The notes below the pieces were generated by a model, which worked only from the letters and a program-made list of their open reading frames with translations, did no database searches and was not told the origin of the DNA. A stretch of DNA of 64,000 nt from Candidatus Chloroploca mongolica (lineage in GTDB: Bacteria > Chloroflexota > Chloroflexia > Chloroflexales > Chloroflexaceae), in assembly GCF_004762035.2 (NCBI RefSeq), contig NZ_SIJK02000002.1, positions 1-64,000 on the forward strand, read 5' to 3'. Both the position numbers and the translations under genes were made by a program. Positions 16,610 to 24,926 of this stretch are shown in pieces (the first letter of the stretch is position 1; every line of letters starts with the position of its first letter).

Positions 16610-18520
16610 ATGAACCAGCTCAGCTTTGATGCGCTGAACGAGAACGGTGTTGCGACTGACAGCCATGGAGACGACATCTTCTCTGCTCCGCCTTCCGATG
16701 TCTTTCACTCAATTGATGCCGATGCTGAAGCGGCGGGCGGTGAGTGGAAAGAACCAGCGGCGTATGAAGGTTCGGTCGGACGCACGATGTTCGATACGCC
16801 TTCGAGCAAAGACAACAGCCTCATCGTGTTGCTGCCTCGCGAGAGCATGGAGTTGGTACCAGCGCAGTCGCTGGTGCGGATTATGAGTATTCAGGACGGG
16901 CGCTCTTACCTGGGTGTGGTCATTGAAGGACCTTTCGCAGAACCCGACGGGATCCGCGGTGATGCACCGATCGTGGTAACGACGACAGTCAAGGGTGGCA
17001 TCTTTATGCCGAAGTTTCACGGTCGCGTCCACGTAGAGTTGCTCGGCGAAGAGGTCAATGGGGTGCTGATGCCGCCGCGCTTCCGTCCCTTGCCAAACAG
17101 CCCGGTCTTTGCCCTTGATAGCGCAGAGACCGAGGCAGTTCTTAAAGTGCAGGGCGACATTCCGCTCGGGTTGGCGGTTGGCCACGAAGCGCTTCAGGTG
17201 AACATTCCTGCTGATCGCAAGTCGGTACTGCCGCGCCATCTCGGGATCCTTGGGACCACTGGTGGTGGTAAGTCTACGACTGTCTCGGGCCTGATCAACA
17301 GCTTCCAAAAGGCTGGCATTGCCACGGTACTGATCGACACCGAAGGTGAGTACACGATGATCAACGAAGAGACGACTGACAAGAACATGAAAGCTGCGCT
17401 CGAACGGCGAGATTTCAAGCCAGAGGGTGTACAGCGCACCCATCTGTATCATCTGTTTGGGCGTGAAACAACCAATCCACAGCATCGCCCCCGAACCACC
17501 TTCTGCCTACGGTTTGAGCGGCTCTCCCCCTATCTTGTTATGGAACTCTTGGAACTAAGTAGTGCCCAAGAGGAACGCTACTTGCGGGCCTATGATGTGA
17601 CCAAACGGGTCCTTCAAGATCTCAAGATTTCTCCTCAACAGGGTGAAGACACGGAACAGTTCGTTGAGCTTGATGAGATGGAGGAGGGCTATCCGCGCAT
17701 GACCCTCGCCCACATCTACGATGTTATCGCCGCTTGCGCTCAATTGGTTGACAAAGCCGAAGACGGCATTGATTTCTATGCCAATGGTTTTCGTGAACGA
17801 AAAGATCAGGTTCTTCCTGCGATCAAGAAAGCAATTGGTGCTAGTAGTGGAGCAAGTAGCAAGAAGGCTGAAGGCTCGCTGCCCGGTAATGCGATCAGTT
17901 GGCGTGCGCTTCAGGGCAAGCTTGGCCGGATTCGCCGCTTGAAGATCTTCGATAACCCTGAGGCGAACCCCCTTGACTACACGCAACTCACGACACCGGG
18001 CCAGGTCTCAATCATTGACCTCAGCGATACCGACTCGCCCCGGATCAATAACCTCGTGATCGCCGAGATCCTGCGCGGCATCCAGCAGCAGCAGGATGAG
18101 AACTATACCCAGGCCGAGAAGTCGCGCCAAGAACCAGGCCGCACGATGGTTGTCATTGAGGAAGCCCACGAGTTTCTTTCGGCAGAGCGGATCAAACAAA
18201 TGCCCGTCCTCTTTCAGCAGGTCGCCCGGATCGCCCGCCGTGGGCGTAAACGCTGGCTTGGGCTCGCTTTTGTTACACAATTGCCGCAGCACTTGCCCGA
18301 TGAGGTATTGGGCCTGATCAACAACTTTATCCTGCACAAGATCTCCGATGCCGGTGTGATCAGCCGCCTCAAGCGTTCGATCGGCGGCATTGATGAGGGG
18401 CTCTGGTCACGGCTGCCAAGCCTGGCTCCTGGTCAGGCCATCGTCTCGATGACGAGTATGGCACGACCACTCCTGGTTGCGATTGACCCAACACCGTGCA
18501 AGCTGAGAATGGTAGATTAA
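16610..18520 (+). CDS. herA: HerA-like ATPase / DNA translocase
   Basis: ATG 16610 is preferred over GTG 16604 because AGGAAG lies upstream at a suitable distance; 636 residues. An N-terminal acidic region is followed by a HAS-barrel-like beta segment, then Walker A GTTGGGKST (about residues 216-224), a DTEGEYT segment typical of HerA, and Walker B VVIEEAHEFLS (about 514-524). An arginine-rich ARRGRKRWLGLAFVTQ stretch follows, as in FtsK/HerA proteins. A helical insert sits in the centre. It would form a hexamer that pumps DNA into NurA. HerA-coupled nucleases occur both in archaeal-type repair and in anti-phage systems; the neighbouring genes favour the second here. Confidence 0.88.
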   Translation: MNQLSFDALNENGVATDSHGDDIFSAPPSDVFHSIDADAEAAGGEWKEPAAYEGSVGRTMFDTPSSKDNSLIVLLPRESMELVPAQSLVRIMSIQDGRSYLGVVIEGPFAEPDGIRGDAPIVVTTTVKGGIFMPKFHGRVHVELLGEEVNGVLMPPRFRPLPNSPVFALDSAETEAVLKVQGDIPLGLAVGHEALQVNIPADRKSVLPRHLGILGTTGGGKSTTVSGLINSFQKAGIATVLIDTEGEYTMINEETTDKNMKAALERRDFKPEGVQRTHLYHLFGRETTNPQHRPRTTFCLRFERLSPYLVMELLELSSAQEERYLRAYDVTKRVLQDLKISPQQGEDTEQFVELDEMEEGYPRMTLAHIYDVIAACAQLVDKAEDGIDFYANGFRERKDQVLPAIKKAIGASSGASSKKAEGSLPGNAISWRALQGKLGRIRRLKIFDNPEANPLDYTQLTTPGQVSIIDLSDTDSPRINNLVIAEILRGIQQQQDENYTQAEKSRQEPGRTMVVIEEAHEFLSAERIKQMPVLFQQVARIARRGRKRWLGLAFVTQLPQHLPDEVLGLINNFILHKISDAGVISRLKRSIGGIDEGLWSRLPSLAPGQAIVSMTSMARPLLVAIDPTPCKLRMVD

Positions 18521-18522
18521 CC

Positions 18523-21117
18523 ATGAATGACGATTCACAAGCTCATAGGTTATCGTTAGCTACCGTCACCATCACCACTGATGGGGCAACTCGCAGCGAC
18601 CCTGGGCCAGGAGGCTGGGCCGCGCTGCTGGAATATGGCACCCATGAACGGCTGATTGATGGCGAGGAGCCCACGGAGACGACCACCAAGGTGATGGAAC
18701 TGGTTGCGGTTGCTGCTGCGTTGGAAGCGCTGAAACGTCCTTGTCATGTGGTGCTGCGGTGCGACTCAACCTATGTTCGCGATGGTCTCATATGCTTGCT
18801 TGATGGTGGCGCACTCCCCAGGACGAACCGTGCGGTCTGGGAGCGGCTGAGCGCCGCCATCGGACGGCATACGCTGGAGCTTGGCTCGGTGAAGGGTCGT
18901 ACCGGTGATCAGCGTTATGAGCGCGTCGATGCGGCTGCGCATGCGGCGGCTAACCGGGCGTATGCGCACGTCGCAGCACAGTATGGCAGCAACATCGGTG
19001 ACGATACCTTCACTCATGCCCTGGCTCTCCTGCGCACGGCGCTCGCTTGTCCACAAGCCGAATTTCGGCCGGGGCAGTGGGAGGCTATCGAGCAACTTGT
19101 CGTTCATCGCGCCCGCCTGCTCGTTGTTGAGCGAACCGGCTGGGGCAAGAGCCTTGTCTACTTCATGGCTACCCGGCTGCTCCGCGAGCGCGGGGCCGGG
19201 CCGACTCTGCTTATCTCGCCGCTGCTGGCGCTTATGCGCAACCAGATCCTTGCCGCAGACCGGCTTGGTGTGCGAGCCGAGACGGTTAACTCCACCAACA
19301 AAGATGATTGGGATCAGGTGCTTGCACGGCTCCACGCCAACCAGATCGACGTGCTGCTGATCTCGCCCGAGCGACTCGCGGACGAGACCTTCCGTGAACG
19401 CTACCTGCTGCCGATTGCCGCCAGCATTGGTCTCTTTGTCGTCGACGAGGCCCACTGCATTTCGGATTGGGGACATGACTTTCGCCCTGATTACCGGCGC
19501 ATCGTGCGCATCCTCCAGGCGCTCCCAAGCACGATCCCTGTCGTCGCCACAACCGCAACCGCCAACGAGCGTGTCGTGCGCGATGTGGTCGAACAGCTCG
19601 GTACTGAAGTACAGGTCATCCGTGGGCCGTTAATCAGAACGAGCCTCTCGCTCCAGAACATTCATCTGCCCAGTCAGGCGACCCGGTTGGCCTGGCTCGC
19701 CGAGCACTTACCGCAGATGCCAGGGAACGGCATTATCTATGCGCTCACGAGGAAGGACACCGAGCATATTGCCGCGTGGCTGCAGATGCAGGGTATTGCG
19801 GCTGAGGCGTATCACGCAGACGTGGAGAACGATCGCCGCGTGACACTCGAAGCGCAGTTGCTCGACAATCAACTGAAGGCGTTGGTGGCAACATCGTCCT
19901 TGGGGATGGGTTTCGACAAGCCCGACATGGGCTTCGTTATCCACTTTCATCGCCCCGGCTCGGTCGTCCACTACTACCAGCAGGTTGGCCGCGCCGGGCG
20001 TGCGATCGAGCACGCCTATGGGATCATGTTGAGCGGTGACGACGATGATGAGATCCTAGACTACTTCATCGCTACGGCGTTCGAACCCGAGGAGCACATC
20101 GCTGCTGTGCTGGCACAGCTCGAAGCGACCGATCACGGATTGAAAATCAAAGAGCTTGAGCAAGGCCTGAATCTGCGACGGTCACATATTAAGCATATAC
20201 TCAAGCTCCTTTCGGTCGAGACCCCTTCGCCGGTGAGTGAGCAGCACGACGGCTGGCATCTCAACCCGATCAACTATGTCCCCAACCAGGAGCGGATTCA
20301 GCGAATTATTCGCCAGCGACGCGAAGAGCAACAGCGGATGTATGCGTACCTTCATACCCACGAGTGTCTGATGCGCTTCTTGGGGCGCGAGTTGGACGAT
20401 CCCGCTGTGTCCAAGTGCGGCCGCTGTGCGAGTTGTGTTGGGCAACCACTTCTGCCCACTTCCCACTCGGTGTCCCTGGCTACTCAGGCCGAAGACTTTT
20501 TGCGGCACCTCAACCAGCGCATCGAGCCACGCAAGCAGTGGCCCGGCGAGGCATTGGTTGTGCCACATGGCTGGAAGGGTAACATTCCAGTCCATTTTCA
20601 GGCGGAGGAGGGTCGCACCCTCTGTCTTTGGGGTGATACGGGCTGGGGGGAGCTCGTCCGCAAGGGTAAGCAGCGTGATGGGAGGTTCGCCGACGAATTG
20701 GTTCAGGGCGCCGCTGAGCTAATCACGCAGCGCTGGCACCCAGATCCAATGCCAACCTGGGTCACGTGCGTCCCGTCGCAGCGCCACCCTACCCTGGTCG
20801 CTGACTTCGCCCAACGGCTGGCTCAGGTGCTCCGCTTGCCGTTCGTCCCCGTGGTGCGGCGCATTCGCCCGACCGAGTCACAGAAATTGATGCGCAACAG
20901 CTACCAGCAGGCGCACAACCTCGCAGGCGCATTCACCATTGATGCCTGGTCACATCTTGCCAAGCCGGTGCTCCTGGTCGACGATATCGTTGATTCAGGC
21001 TGGACGTTCACCATTCTTGCAGCGCTGCTGCGCGAAGCTGGCAGCGGATCGGTTTATCCCTTCGCGCTTGCCCAGGTGCTTGCCGATGACGATGAACGTA
21101 GGCCATCGCCAGGATAG
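18523..21117 (+). CDS. RNase HI :: RecQ helicase :: phosphoribosyltransferase fusion
   Basis: An 864-residue three-part protein starting two bases after the herA stop; GTG 18496 is an alternative. Residues about 10-150 are an RNase HI domain with all four catalytic acidic residues visible (TTDGA, MELVAV, RCDSTYV, ERVDAAAHAA). Residues about 180-640 are a RecQ-type SF2 helicase: Walker A TGWGKS, motif II DEAHCISDWGHDFRPDYRRI, TATA, motif VI QQVGRAGR, and a cysteine cluster CGRCASC. Residues about 690-850 are a ComF-like phosphoribosyltransferase with the PRPP-loop motif LLVDDIVDSGWT. RNase H removes RNA from hybrids and RecQ unwinds; the PRTase may sense or modify nucleotides or DNA. The fusion suggests processing of RNA-DNA hybrids, or of invading DNA during transcription or replication. 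Confidence 0.85.
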   Translation: MNDDSQAHRLSLATVTITTDGATRSDPGPGGWAALLEYGTHERLIDGEEPTETTTKVMELVAVAAALEALKRPCHVVLRCDSTYVRDGLICLLDGGALPRTNRAVWERLSAAIGRHTLELGSVKGRTGDQRYERVDAAAHAAANRAYAHVAAQYGSNIGDDTFTHALALLRTALACPQAEFRPGQWEAIEQLVVHRARLLVVERTGWGKSLVYFMATRLLRERGAGPTLLISPLLALMRNQILAADRLGVRAETVNSTNKDDWDQVLARLHANQIDVLLISPERLADETFRERYLLPIAASIGLFVVDEAHCISDWGHDFRPDYRRIVRILQALPSTIPVVATTATANERVVRDVVEQLGTEVQVIRGPLIRTSLSLQNIHLPSQATRLAWLAEHLPQMPGNGIIYALTRKDTEHIAAWLQMQGIAAEAYHADVENDRRVTLEAQLLDNQLKALVATSSLGMGFDKPDMGFVIHFHRPGSVVHYYQQVGRAGRAIEHAYGIMLSGDDDDEILDYFIATAFEPEEHIAAVLAQLEATDHGLKIKELEQGLNLRRSHIKHILKLLSVETPSPVSEQHDGWHLNPINYVPNQERIQRIIRQRREEQQRMYAYLHTHECLMRFLGRELDDPAVSKCGRCASCVGQPLLPTSHSVSLATQAEDFLRHLNQRIEPRKQWPGEALVVPHGWKGNIPVHFQAEEGRTLCLWGDTGWGELVRKGKQRDGRFADELVQGAAELITQRWHPDPMPTWVTCVPSQRHPTLVADFAQRLAQVLRLPFVPVVRRIRPTESQKLMRNSYQQAHNLAGAFTIDAWSHLAKPVLLVDDIVDSGWTFTILAALLREAGSGSVYPFALAQVLADDDERRPSPG

Positions 21118-21154
21118 GCGCAAGCGCTTTTCTCCTGCACGGAAGGGAGGTACA

Positions 21155-21205
21155 ATGAAGCGCAGAACGGTTTGTGATGCGAGGAGAGTTTACCACAATG
21201 ACTAG
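21155..21205 (+). CDS. 16-residue leader peptide / upstream ORF of the dprA-like gene
   Basis: ATG 21155 has the strongest Shine-Dalgarno in the region (GGAAGGGAGG at 21141-21150), yet the frame encodes only MKRRTVCDARRVYHND and stops at 21205. It ends eight bases inside the dprA-like gene, whose ATG is at 21198. The peptide is short, basic and resembles nothing known. It probably tunes translation of the downstream gene by coupling rather than acting as a protein. Confidence 0.45.
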   Translation: MKRRTVCDARRVYHND

Positions 21206-22634
21206 TCATGTGCTCACACCCGATACGCAGGCCATCCTGCTCCTCTGTGGCAGTCTTGGCCAGTCGCGTGCGCGTGAGGCACCCCTCACCCAGGGTGAGT
21301 ACAACCAGGTTGCGCAGTGGCTGCAGCGCGAGCAGCTACGTCCGGCCGATTTGCTCCAACCTGAGGGACTTAACCGTGTGCAGGCGGCTGGCGCAACATT
21401 GCCCCTGGGACGTCGTGTCGAAGGCCTGGTCTCGCGGGGGGGCGCACTCGCGCTGGCCGTCGAGTCCTGGACGAATAAGGGGCTCTGGATCATCAGCCGG
21501 AGCGACCCGGACTATCCCCGTGCCTTGCGCAGCCGCCTGGGGAGGCAGGCACCACCGATCCTCTACGGTGTCGGCGAGCGCCTCCTACTCGAGCAAGGCG
21601 GTCTCGCGATTGTCGGCTCACGCGACGCCGACGAGGGTGGGCTTGACTTCGCCCGCTCGGCTGCGCTGGCCTGTAGCAGGCAAGGGGTTCCGGTCATCTC
21701 AGGTGGAGCCCGTGGCGTGGACAGCACTGCGATGGATGCCGCCATCGAGTCCGAGGGCGTTGTTATCGGCGTCCTGGCCGATAGCTTGGCACGTGCTGCG
21801 GTCACACGGAAATATCGCACCGCGATCCGAGAGGGCCTGCTGGTCTTCGTTTCCCCCTTTGATCCTGACGCTGGGTTCAACACAGGCAATGCGATGAATC
21901 GGAACAAGGCGATCTACGCCCTCAGCGATCTCGCCCTCGTGGTGAGTGCTACGTTAGAGAAGGGCGGTACATGGAACGGTGCGACTGAAAACCTTAAGCA
22001 CGGATGGGTGCCGCTCTTCGTGCGCAACGAAACGCCGCAGCTCGCGGGCAATCGCCGCCTCATCGAGCTTGGGGGGTACAGCGTCGATCGCGGCGTGCTT
22101 GACCGTCGGGTAAGCGTCGACGATTGGCTCGACGGACGGGAGCTTGCAAGCAATATGGGTCTCCCCCTCCAGCCTACCATGGCGATATCAGAAGCCGTAC
22201 CGATACAGACCGAGGAGGATGCCGCACTGAACACCCAGAGCTTAGCAGAACTGCCTGCGGTTGCCGAGGGCTTCCCTGCAACAAACATTGAGGCAGAATC
22301 TTCGCTCACATCGTCTGAAATCGCTGAGGCAACCTCTCAGTTGGTCGAGAAACTGAAGCAACAGCCAGTTGTCACGAATGGAGACGAGTACGATCTCTTT
22401 GGGATCGTGTGGCCCTACCTCAAGCAAGCCCTCGCAACACCCCGGACTGACCGTGAGGTGGCTGAACTGTTCCAGCTCGAGCTGAAGCAGGCCCAGACAT
22501 GGCTCCGCCGTGCTATCGAACAGGGAAGCCTGAAAAAGTTACAAAAGCCTGTCCGATATGTCGCGACAAATTCCACCTTGCAGCCACTACCACTATTTGA
22601 CCAAAATGACTATCAAGGGAATGCTGCAAGCTGA
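21198..22634 (+). CDS. DprA/Smf-like DNA-processing protein with winged-helix end
   Basis: ATG 21198 is chosen for its GAGGAGAG site; 478 residues. After an N-terminal helical region, residues about 130-290 form the DprA Rossmann-like fold: ILYGVGE, VGSRDADEGG, ISGGARGVDSTAMDAA, and NAMNRNKAIYALSD, which supplies the nucleotide/DNA-binding loops. Residues about 410-470 (REVAELFQLELKQAQTWLRRAIEQGSLKKL) look like a winged helix. Classical DprA loads RecA on incoming single-stranded DNA in transformation. No competence genes are nearby, so here it more likely binds or senses single-stranded DNA for the RecQ/NurA/HerA machinery. Fused or adjacent DprA and PRTase domains support a shared nucleotide-linked mechanism (inference). 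Confidence 0.8.
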   Translation: MTSHVLTPDTQAILLLCGSLGQSRAREAPLTQGEYNQVAQWLQREQLRPADLLQPEGLNRVQAAGATLPLGRRVEGLVSRGGALALAVESWTNKGLWIISRSDPDYPRALRSRLGRQAPPILYGVGERLLLEQGGLAIVGSRDADEGGLDFARSAALACSRQGVPVISGGARGVDSTAMDAAIESEGVVIGVLADSLARAAVTRKYRTAIREGLLVFVSPFDPDAGFNTGNAMNRNKAIYALSDLALVVSATLEKGGTWNGATENLKHGWVPLFVRNETPQLAGNRRLIELGGYSVDRGVLDRRVSVDDWLDGRELASNMGLPLQPTMAISEAVPIQTEEDAALNTQSLAELPAVAEGFPATNIEAESSLTSSEIAEATSQLVEKLKQQPVVTNGDEYDLFGIVWPYLKQALATPRTDREVAELFQLELKQAQTWLRRAIEQGSLKKLQKPVRYVATNSTLQPLPLFDQNDYQGNAAS

Positions 22635-22646
22635 AAAGGAACGCCC

Positions 22647-23003
22647 ATGCAACAGTGGGATGTCGATGTGCAGCGCCGAACGCTTGTGTATGCAAACAAG
22701 ATCCTTGATGTGGTGGATAGATTGCCCAATGCACGATCGGCCTCCATTCTTGCGAATCAGTTGGGGCGCTCAGCGACGTCAGTGATGGCGAATCACGCCG
22801 AAAGCACGCGGGCACGAAGTGTTGCCGAGAAGATCGCGAAGCAGGGCCTCTGTCTGCAAGAGTTGCAAGAGTCTCACGCCTGGCTTGCGCTGCTCAAGCT
22901 GCGCACGTATTGTGATGTTGAAAGCTGTGACGAACTCCTGAAAGAAACCGATGAACTGATCGGTCTCTTTGTCGCCAGCATCAAGCGCTTCGCAAACCAG
23001 TGA
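22647..23003 (+). CDS. Four-helix-bundle protein (S23 / IVP family)
   Basis: A 118-residue all-alpha protein starting at ATG 22647 with an AAGGAA site. It shows the family pattern: RRTLVYANKILDVVDRLPN, then a SAATSVMANHAESTRA helix, EKIAKQGLCLQELQESHAWLALL, and a C-terminal ELLKETDELIGLFVASIKR. The family occurs in 23S rRNA intervening sequences and as free-standing genes, and the accessory Avd of diversity-generating retroelements is related; no reverse transcriptase is present here. It follows the dprA-like gene by 12 bp, so it could be a basic, nucleic-acid-binding subunit of the island. Its last 54 bp are duplicated just downstream. Confidence 0.75.
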   Translation: MQQWDVDVQRRTLVYANKILDVVDRLPNARSASILANQLGRSATSVMANHAESTRARSVAEKIAKQGLCLQELQESHAWLALLKLRTYCDVESCDELLKETDELIGLFVASIKRFANQ

Positions 23004-23163
23004 TCGCCCTAGATTTCCGCTTTCCGCTTTCATCTGATGAGCTGATCGGTCTCTTTGTCACCAGCATCAAGCGCTTCGTAAACCAATGATCGCTCTGGCT
23101 TTCCGCTTTCCGCTTTCCGCTTTCATTTTTCATCTTTCATCTTTCATCTTTTATCTTTTATCT
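22950..23163. repeat. 86-bp tandem duplication of a gene end, plus simple repeats
   Basis: Bases 22950-23035 (end of the four-helix gene plus downstream TTTCCGC repeats) recur at 23036-23122 with a few substitutions. The second copy runs into TTTCCGC and TTTCATC tracts to 23163. A short open frame to 23283 ending in RRLAAKYGVDA shows no known domain. This looks like slippage-driven expansion. Confidence 0.6.
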
Positions 23164-23307
23164 AAGGTCAGTGCTTCGACCTTCTCGGGCGCGCGCCTGG
23201 AGCAGGCCCTTGGGATGTCAGCGACGATACGCAATGTCACCACGGTACGCCGGCTGGCCGCGAAATATGGCGTGGACGCGTAACGTCCGATGCGCTGGGA
23301 GGAGTTG

Positions 23308-24081
23308 ATGGACACGACGCTGGTTGCAACGACCGAAGTGACCTTTGCCCGGCAGATCCTCCGGGCCGATTGCCCGGTGCTCGTCTGTTTTGGCGTGCGC
23401 ACGTGTCCTGCCCGTCGCGCTTTGCTGCCGATCCTGACGCGCATCGCGGTCGCGTTCCAGGGACAGCTCCGGGTCGCAACGGTGCTGCTTGACGATGCCC
23501 CGTTGCTCGCTGAGCAGTATGGCATCGTGGCCTCCCCAACGCTGGGGGTGTTCCAGCACGGTGAGCGCCAGGGTCAGGTCGTTGGGTTCATCCCGGAGGG
23601 GTTGGTTCAGGTGCTTGCCGACGAGGTGTGCCACGGTGCGGTGAGCGGCGACACGCGCTGGAGCCCGTGCGAAGAACGGTTTGAAACGGCGGTGATCATC
23701 CCGTTGCTCGCGCAGTGGGGGTTCACGGTTCAGCGTCAGGTGCCGTGTGTGCTGCCGAGCCACCCCACCGCACACCGTGGCCGGATCGATCTGCTGGTCT
23801 ACGAGCATCCATCGAGCCCGCCCGTGACCCTGATCGAGAGCAAACGGCAGATCAGGCATGCCCAGGAGCTCCGGCAGGCCGTCACGCAGGCCGCAACCTA
23901 TGCGCACAGCCTGGCCCTCGCCTCGTTTGTCATCGCCGCGCCGCGCGGCCTGTGGATCTATCGATATGGCGACGCCGGCGCGGTCTGCGAGCGCCACGTC
24001 ACCAGTCTCGCGTTGCATCAGACACCGGAACTGCCGCGTCACCTGCTCCTTCAGCTGCGGGCTGGGGGCGCGGCAGCATAA
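23308..24081 (+). CDS. Thioredoxin-fold :: PD-(D/E)xK nuclease fusion
   Basis: ATG 23308 has a GGGAGGAG site at five bases and is preferred over ATG 23290; 257 residues. Residues 1-100 form a thioredoxin-like domain (VLVCFGVRTCPARRALLPIL, YGIVASPTLGVFQHG) in which the first active-site Cys is kept and the second is Arg (TCPAR instead of WCGPC). Residues about 125-235 look like a PD-(D/E)xK restriction-type nuclease fold: HRGRIDLLVYE supplies the Asp and TLIESKRQI the ExK. No standard family combines the two. It sits just past the defence-like island on the same strand with its own context, so it may be an independent defence nuclease with a redox-sensing or scaffold domain. Confidence 0.65.
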   Translation: MDTTLVATTEVTFARQILRADCPVLVCFGVRTCPARRALLPILTRIAVAFQGQLRVATVLLDDAPLLAEQYGIVASPTLGVFQHGERQGQVVGFIPEGLVQVLADEVCHGAVSGDTRWSPCEERFETAVIIPLLAQWGFTVQRQVPCVLPSHPTAHRGRIDLLVYEHPSSPPVTLIESKRQIRHAQELRQAVTQAATYAHSLALASFVIAAPRGLWIYRYGDAGAVCERHVTSLALHQTPELPRHLLLQLRAGGAAA

Positions 24082-24105
24082 CGGGCACGCATGGCTCGGC
24101 GCACG

Positions 24106-24219
24106 ACCGTGCAACGAAGGTGGTTCTTTTGACGCAACGGCGCAACGGCGCAAAGGTTTTCGCGGAGGTGCGCGAACCCTTCGCGCCTTCGCGCCTTCGC
24201 GTGAGCTTCGTTGCACGGT
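24106..24219. repeat. MITE-like dispersed repeat, copy 2
   Basis: Perfect 14-bp terminal inverted repeats ACCGTGCAACGAAG (24106-24119) and CTTCGTTGCACGGT (24206-24219) enclose the same internal family sequence as at 11540 (TTGACGCAACGGCGCAACGG and CCTTCGCGCCTTCGCGTGAG). Confidence 0.6.
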
Positions 24220-24255
24220 AGGGTGGCTCGGCGACGAGGCCAGTTCGCTGGAACG

Positions 24256-24606
24256 ATGGAGGGAGTTGTGGGGCCTGGGAGCACGGTGGACTGCTGGAAC
24301 GCTTGGCAGCACACCGTCCGGCTAGTCGACGTGCTCCGCCGTGATTTCACCGCCAGGTATCCGCGCTGCGTTGGGGGCGAGCGAGCCTGTCCACCCGAGG
24401 ATTGTGCAGAAATGTATCGCTTTGCAGAGATTCTCCGTGACCTCGCCGATGACACGCTGGACGACGATCTCCGCGCCTGGTTGCCGCAGGGGTATGACCC
24501 GGCCCGCTTCGACCCCGCCGCGGTGCGTTTCAGCGACCCGGCCCGGCGGCTGGCCTACAGTTGGTATGGCAATGCTGAGGCAGGGGATGACCCGTTTGGG
24601 GGGTAG
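24256..24606 (+). pseudogene. Fragment of a plasmid pRiA4b ORF-3-like protein
   Basis: The frame carries the family's diagnostic CVGGERACPPEDC stretch followed by the GYDPARFDPAAVRF end motif. It lacks the long N-terminal domain, and the final Gly-rich cysteine-flanking part is diverged (CAEMYRF instead of CGGPWGY). ATG 24256 is only the nearest possible start. I take it as a truncated relic joined to the MITE-like repeat on its left. From 24607 to 24879 nothing else is supported. Confidence 0.5.
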
Positions 24607-24879
24607 GGTTGTTCAACGGCATCTGCGGTCATCGCCGTGAACGGTTCGGCTGCTGGCTCGCACAGATCGCCTTCGCGGCCTGATCCAGACAGGGCAGGCC
24701 AGCTTCGTATGCTGTAGCTGAGGCGTTGACGCCAATGGTGCGGGCGTATGGACGAGATCCGAAGGTCTGGCGGGGTATATGAACGGCAGAAGTCCATTGC
24801 CCTGAGCGAGCGTTTCAAGGCGGCCTGATGAATCGGAAACGGCTGTAACGATGCATACCCCTCGCCGACGAAAAGGCTA

Positions 24880-24888
24880 TGGTATAGT
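24880..24888 (+). promoter_or_regulatory. Extended -10 promoter for the acyltransferase gene
   Basis: TGGTATAGT (TG-n-TATAGT) lies 39 bp upstream of the ATG at 24927. No good -35 is visible, as expected for extended -10 promoters. Confidence 0.45.
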
Positions 24889-24926
24889 GAAATAAGATAC
24901 ACTTTATTCCCTTGCCATAAAGATCA

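Noticed and set aside
22647-23003. Diversity-generating retroelement accessory protein (Avd)
   Set aside because: The fold is similar, but no reverse transcriptase, template repeat or variable repeat is nearby.
24555-24902. Minus-strand open frame of 115 codons before the acyltransferase
   Set aside because: No domain, no ribosome-binding site, and it overlaps the pRiA4b fragment and the acyltransferase promoter.
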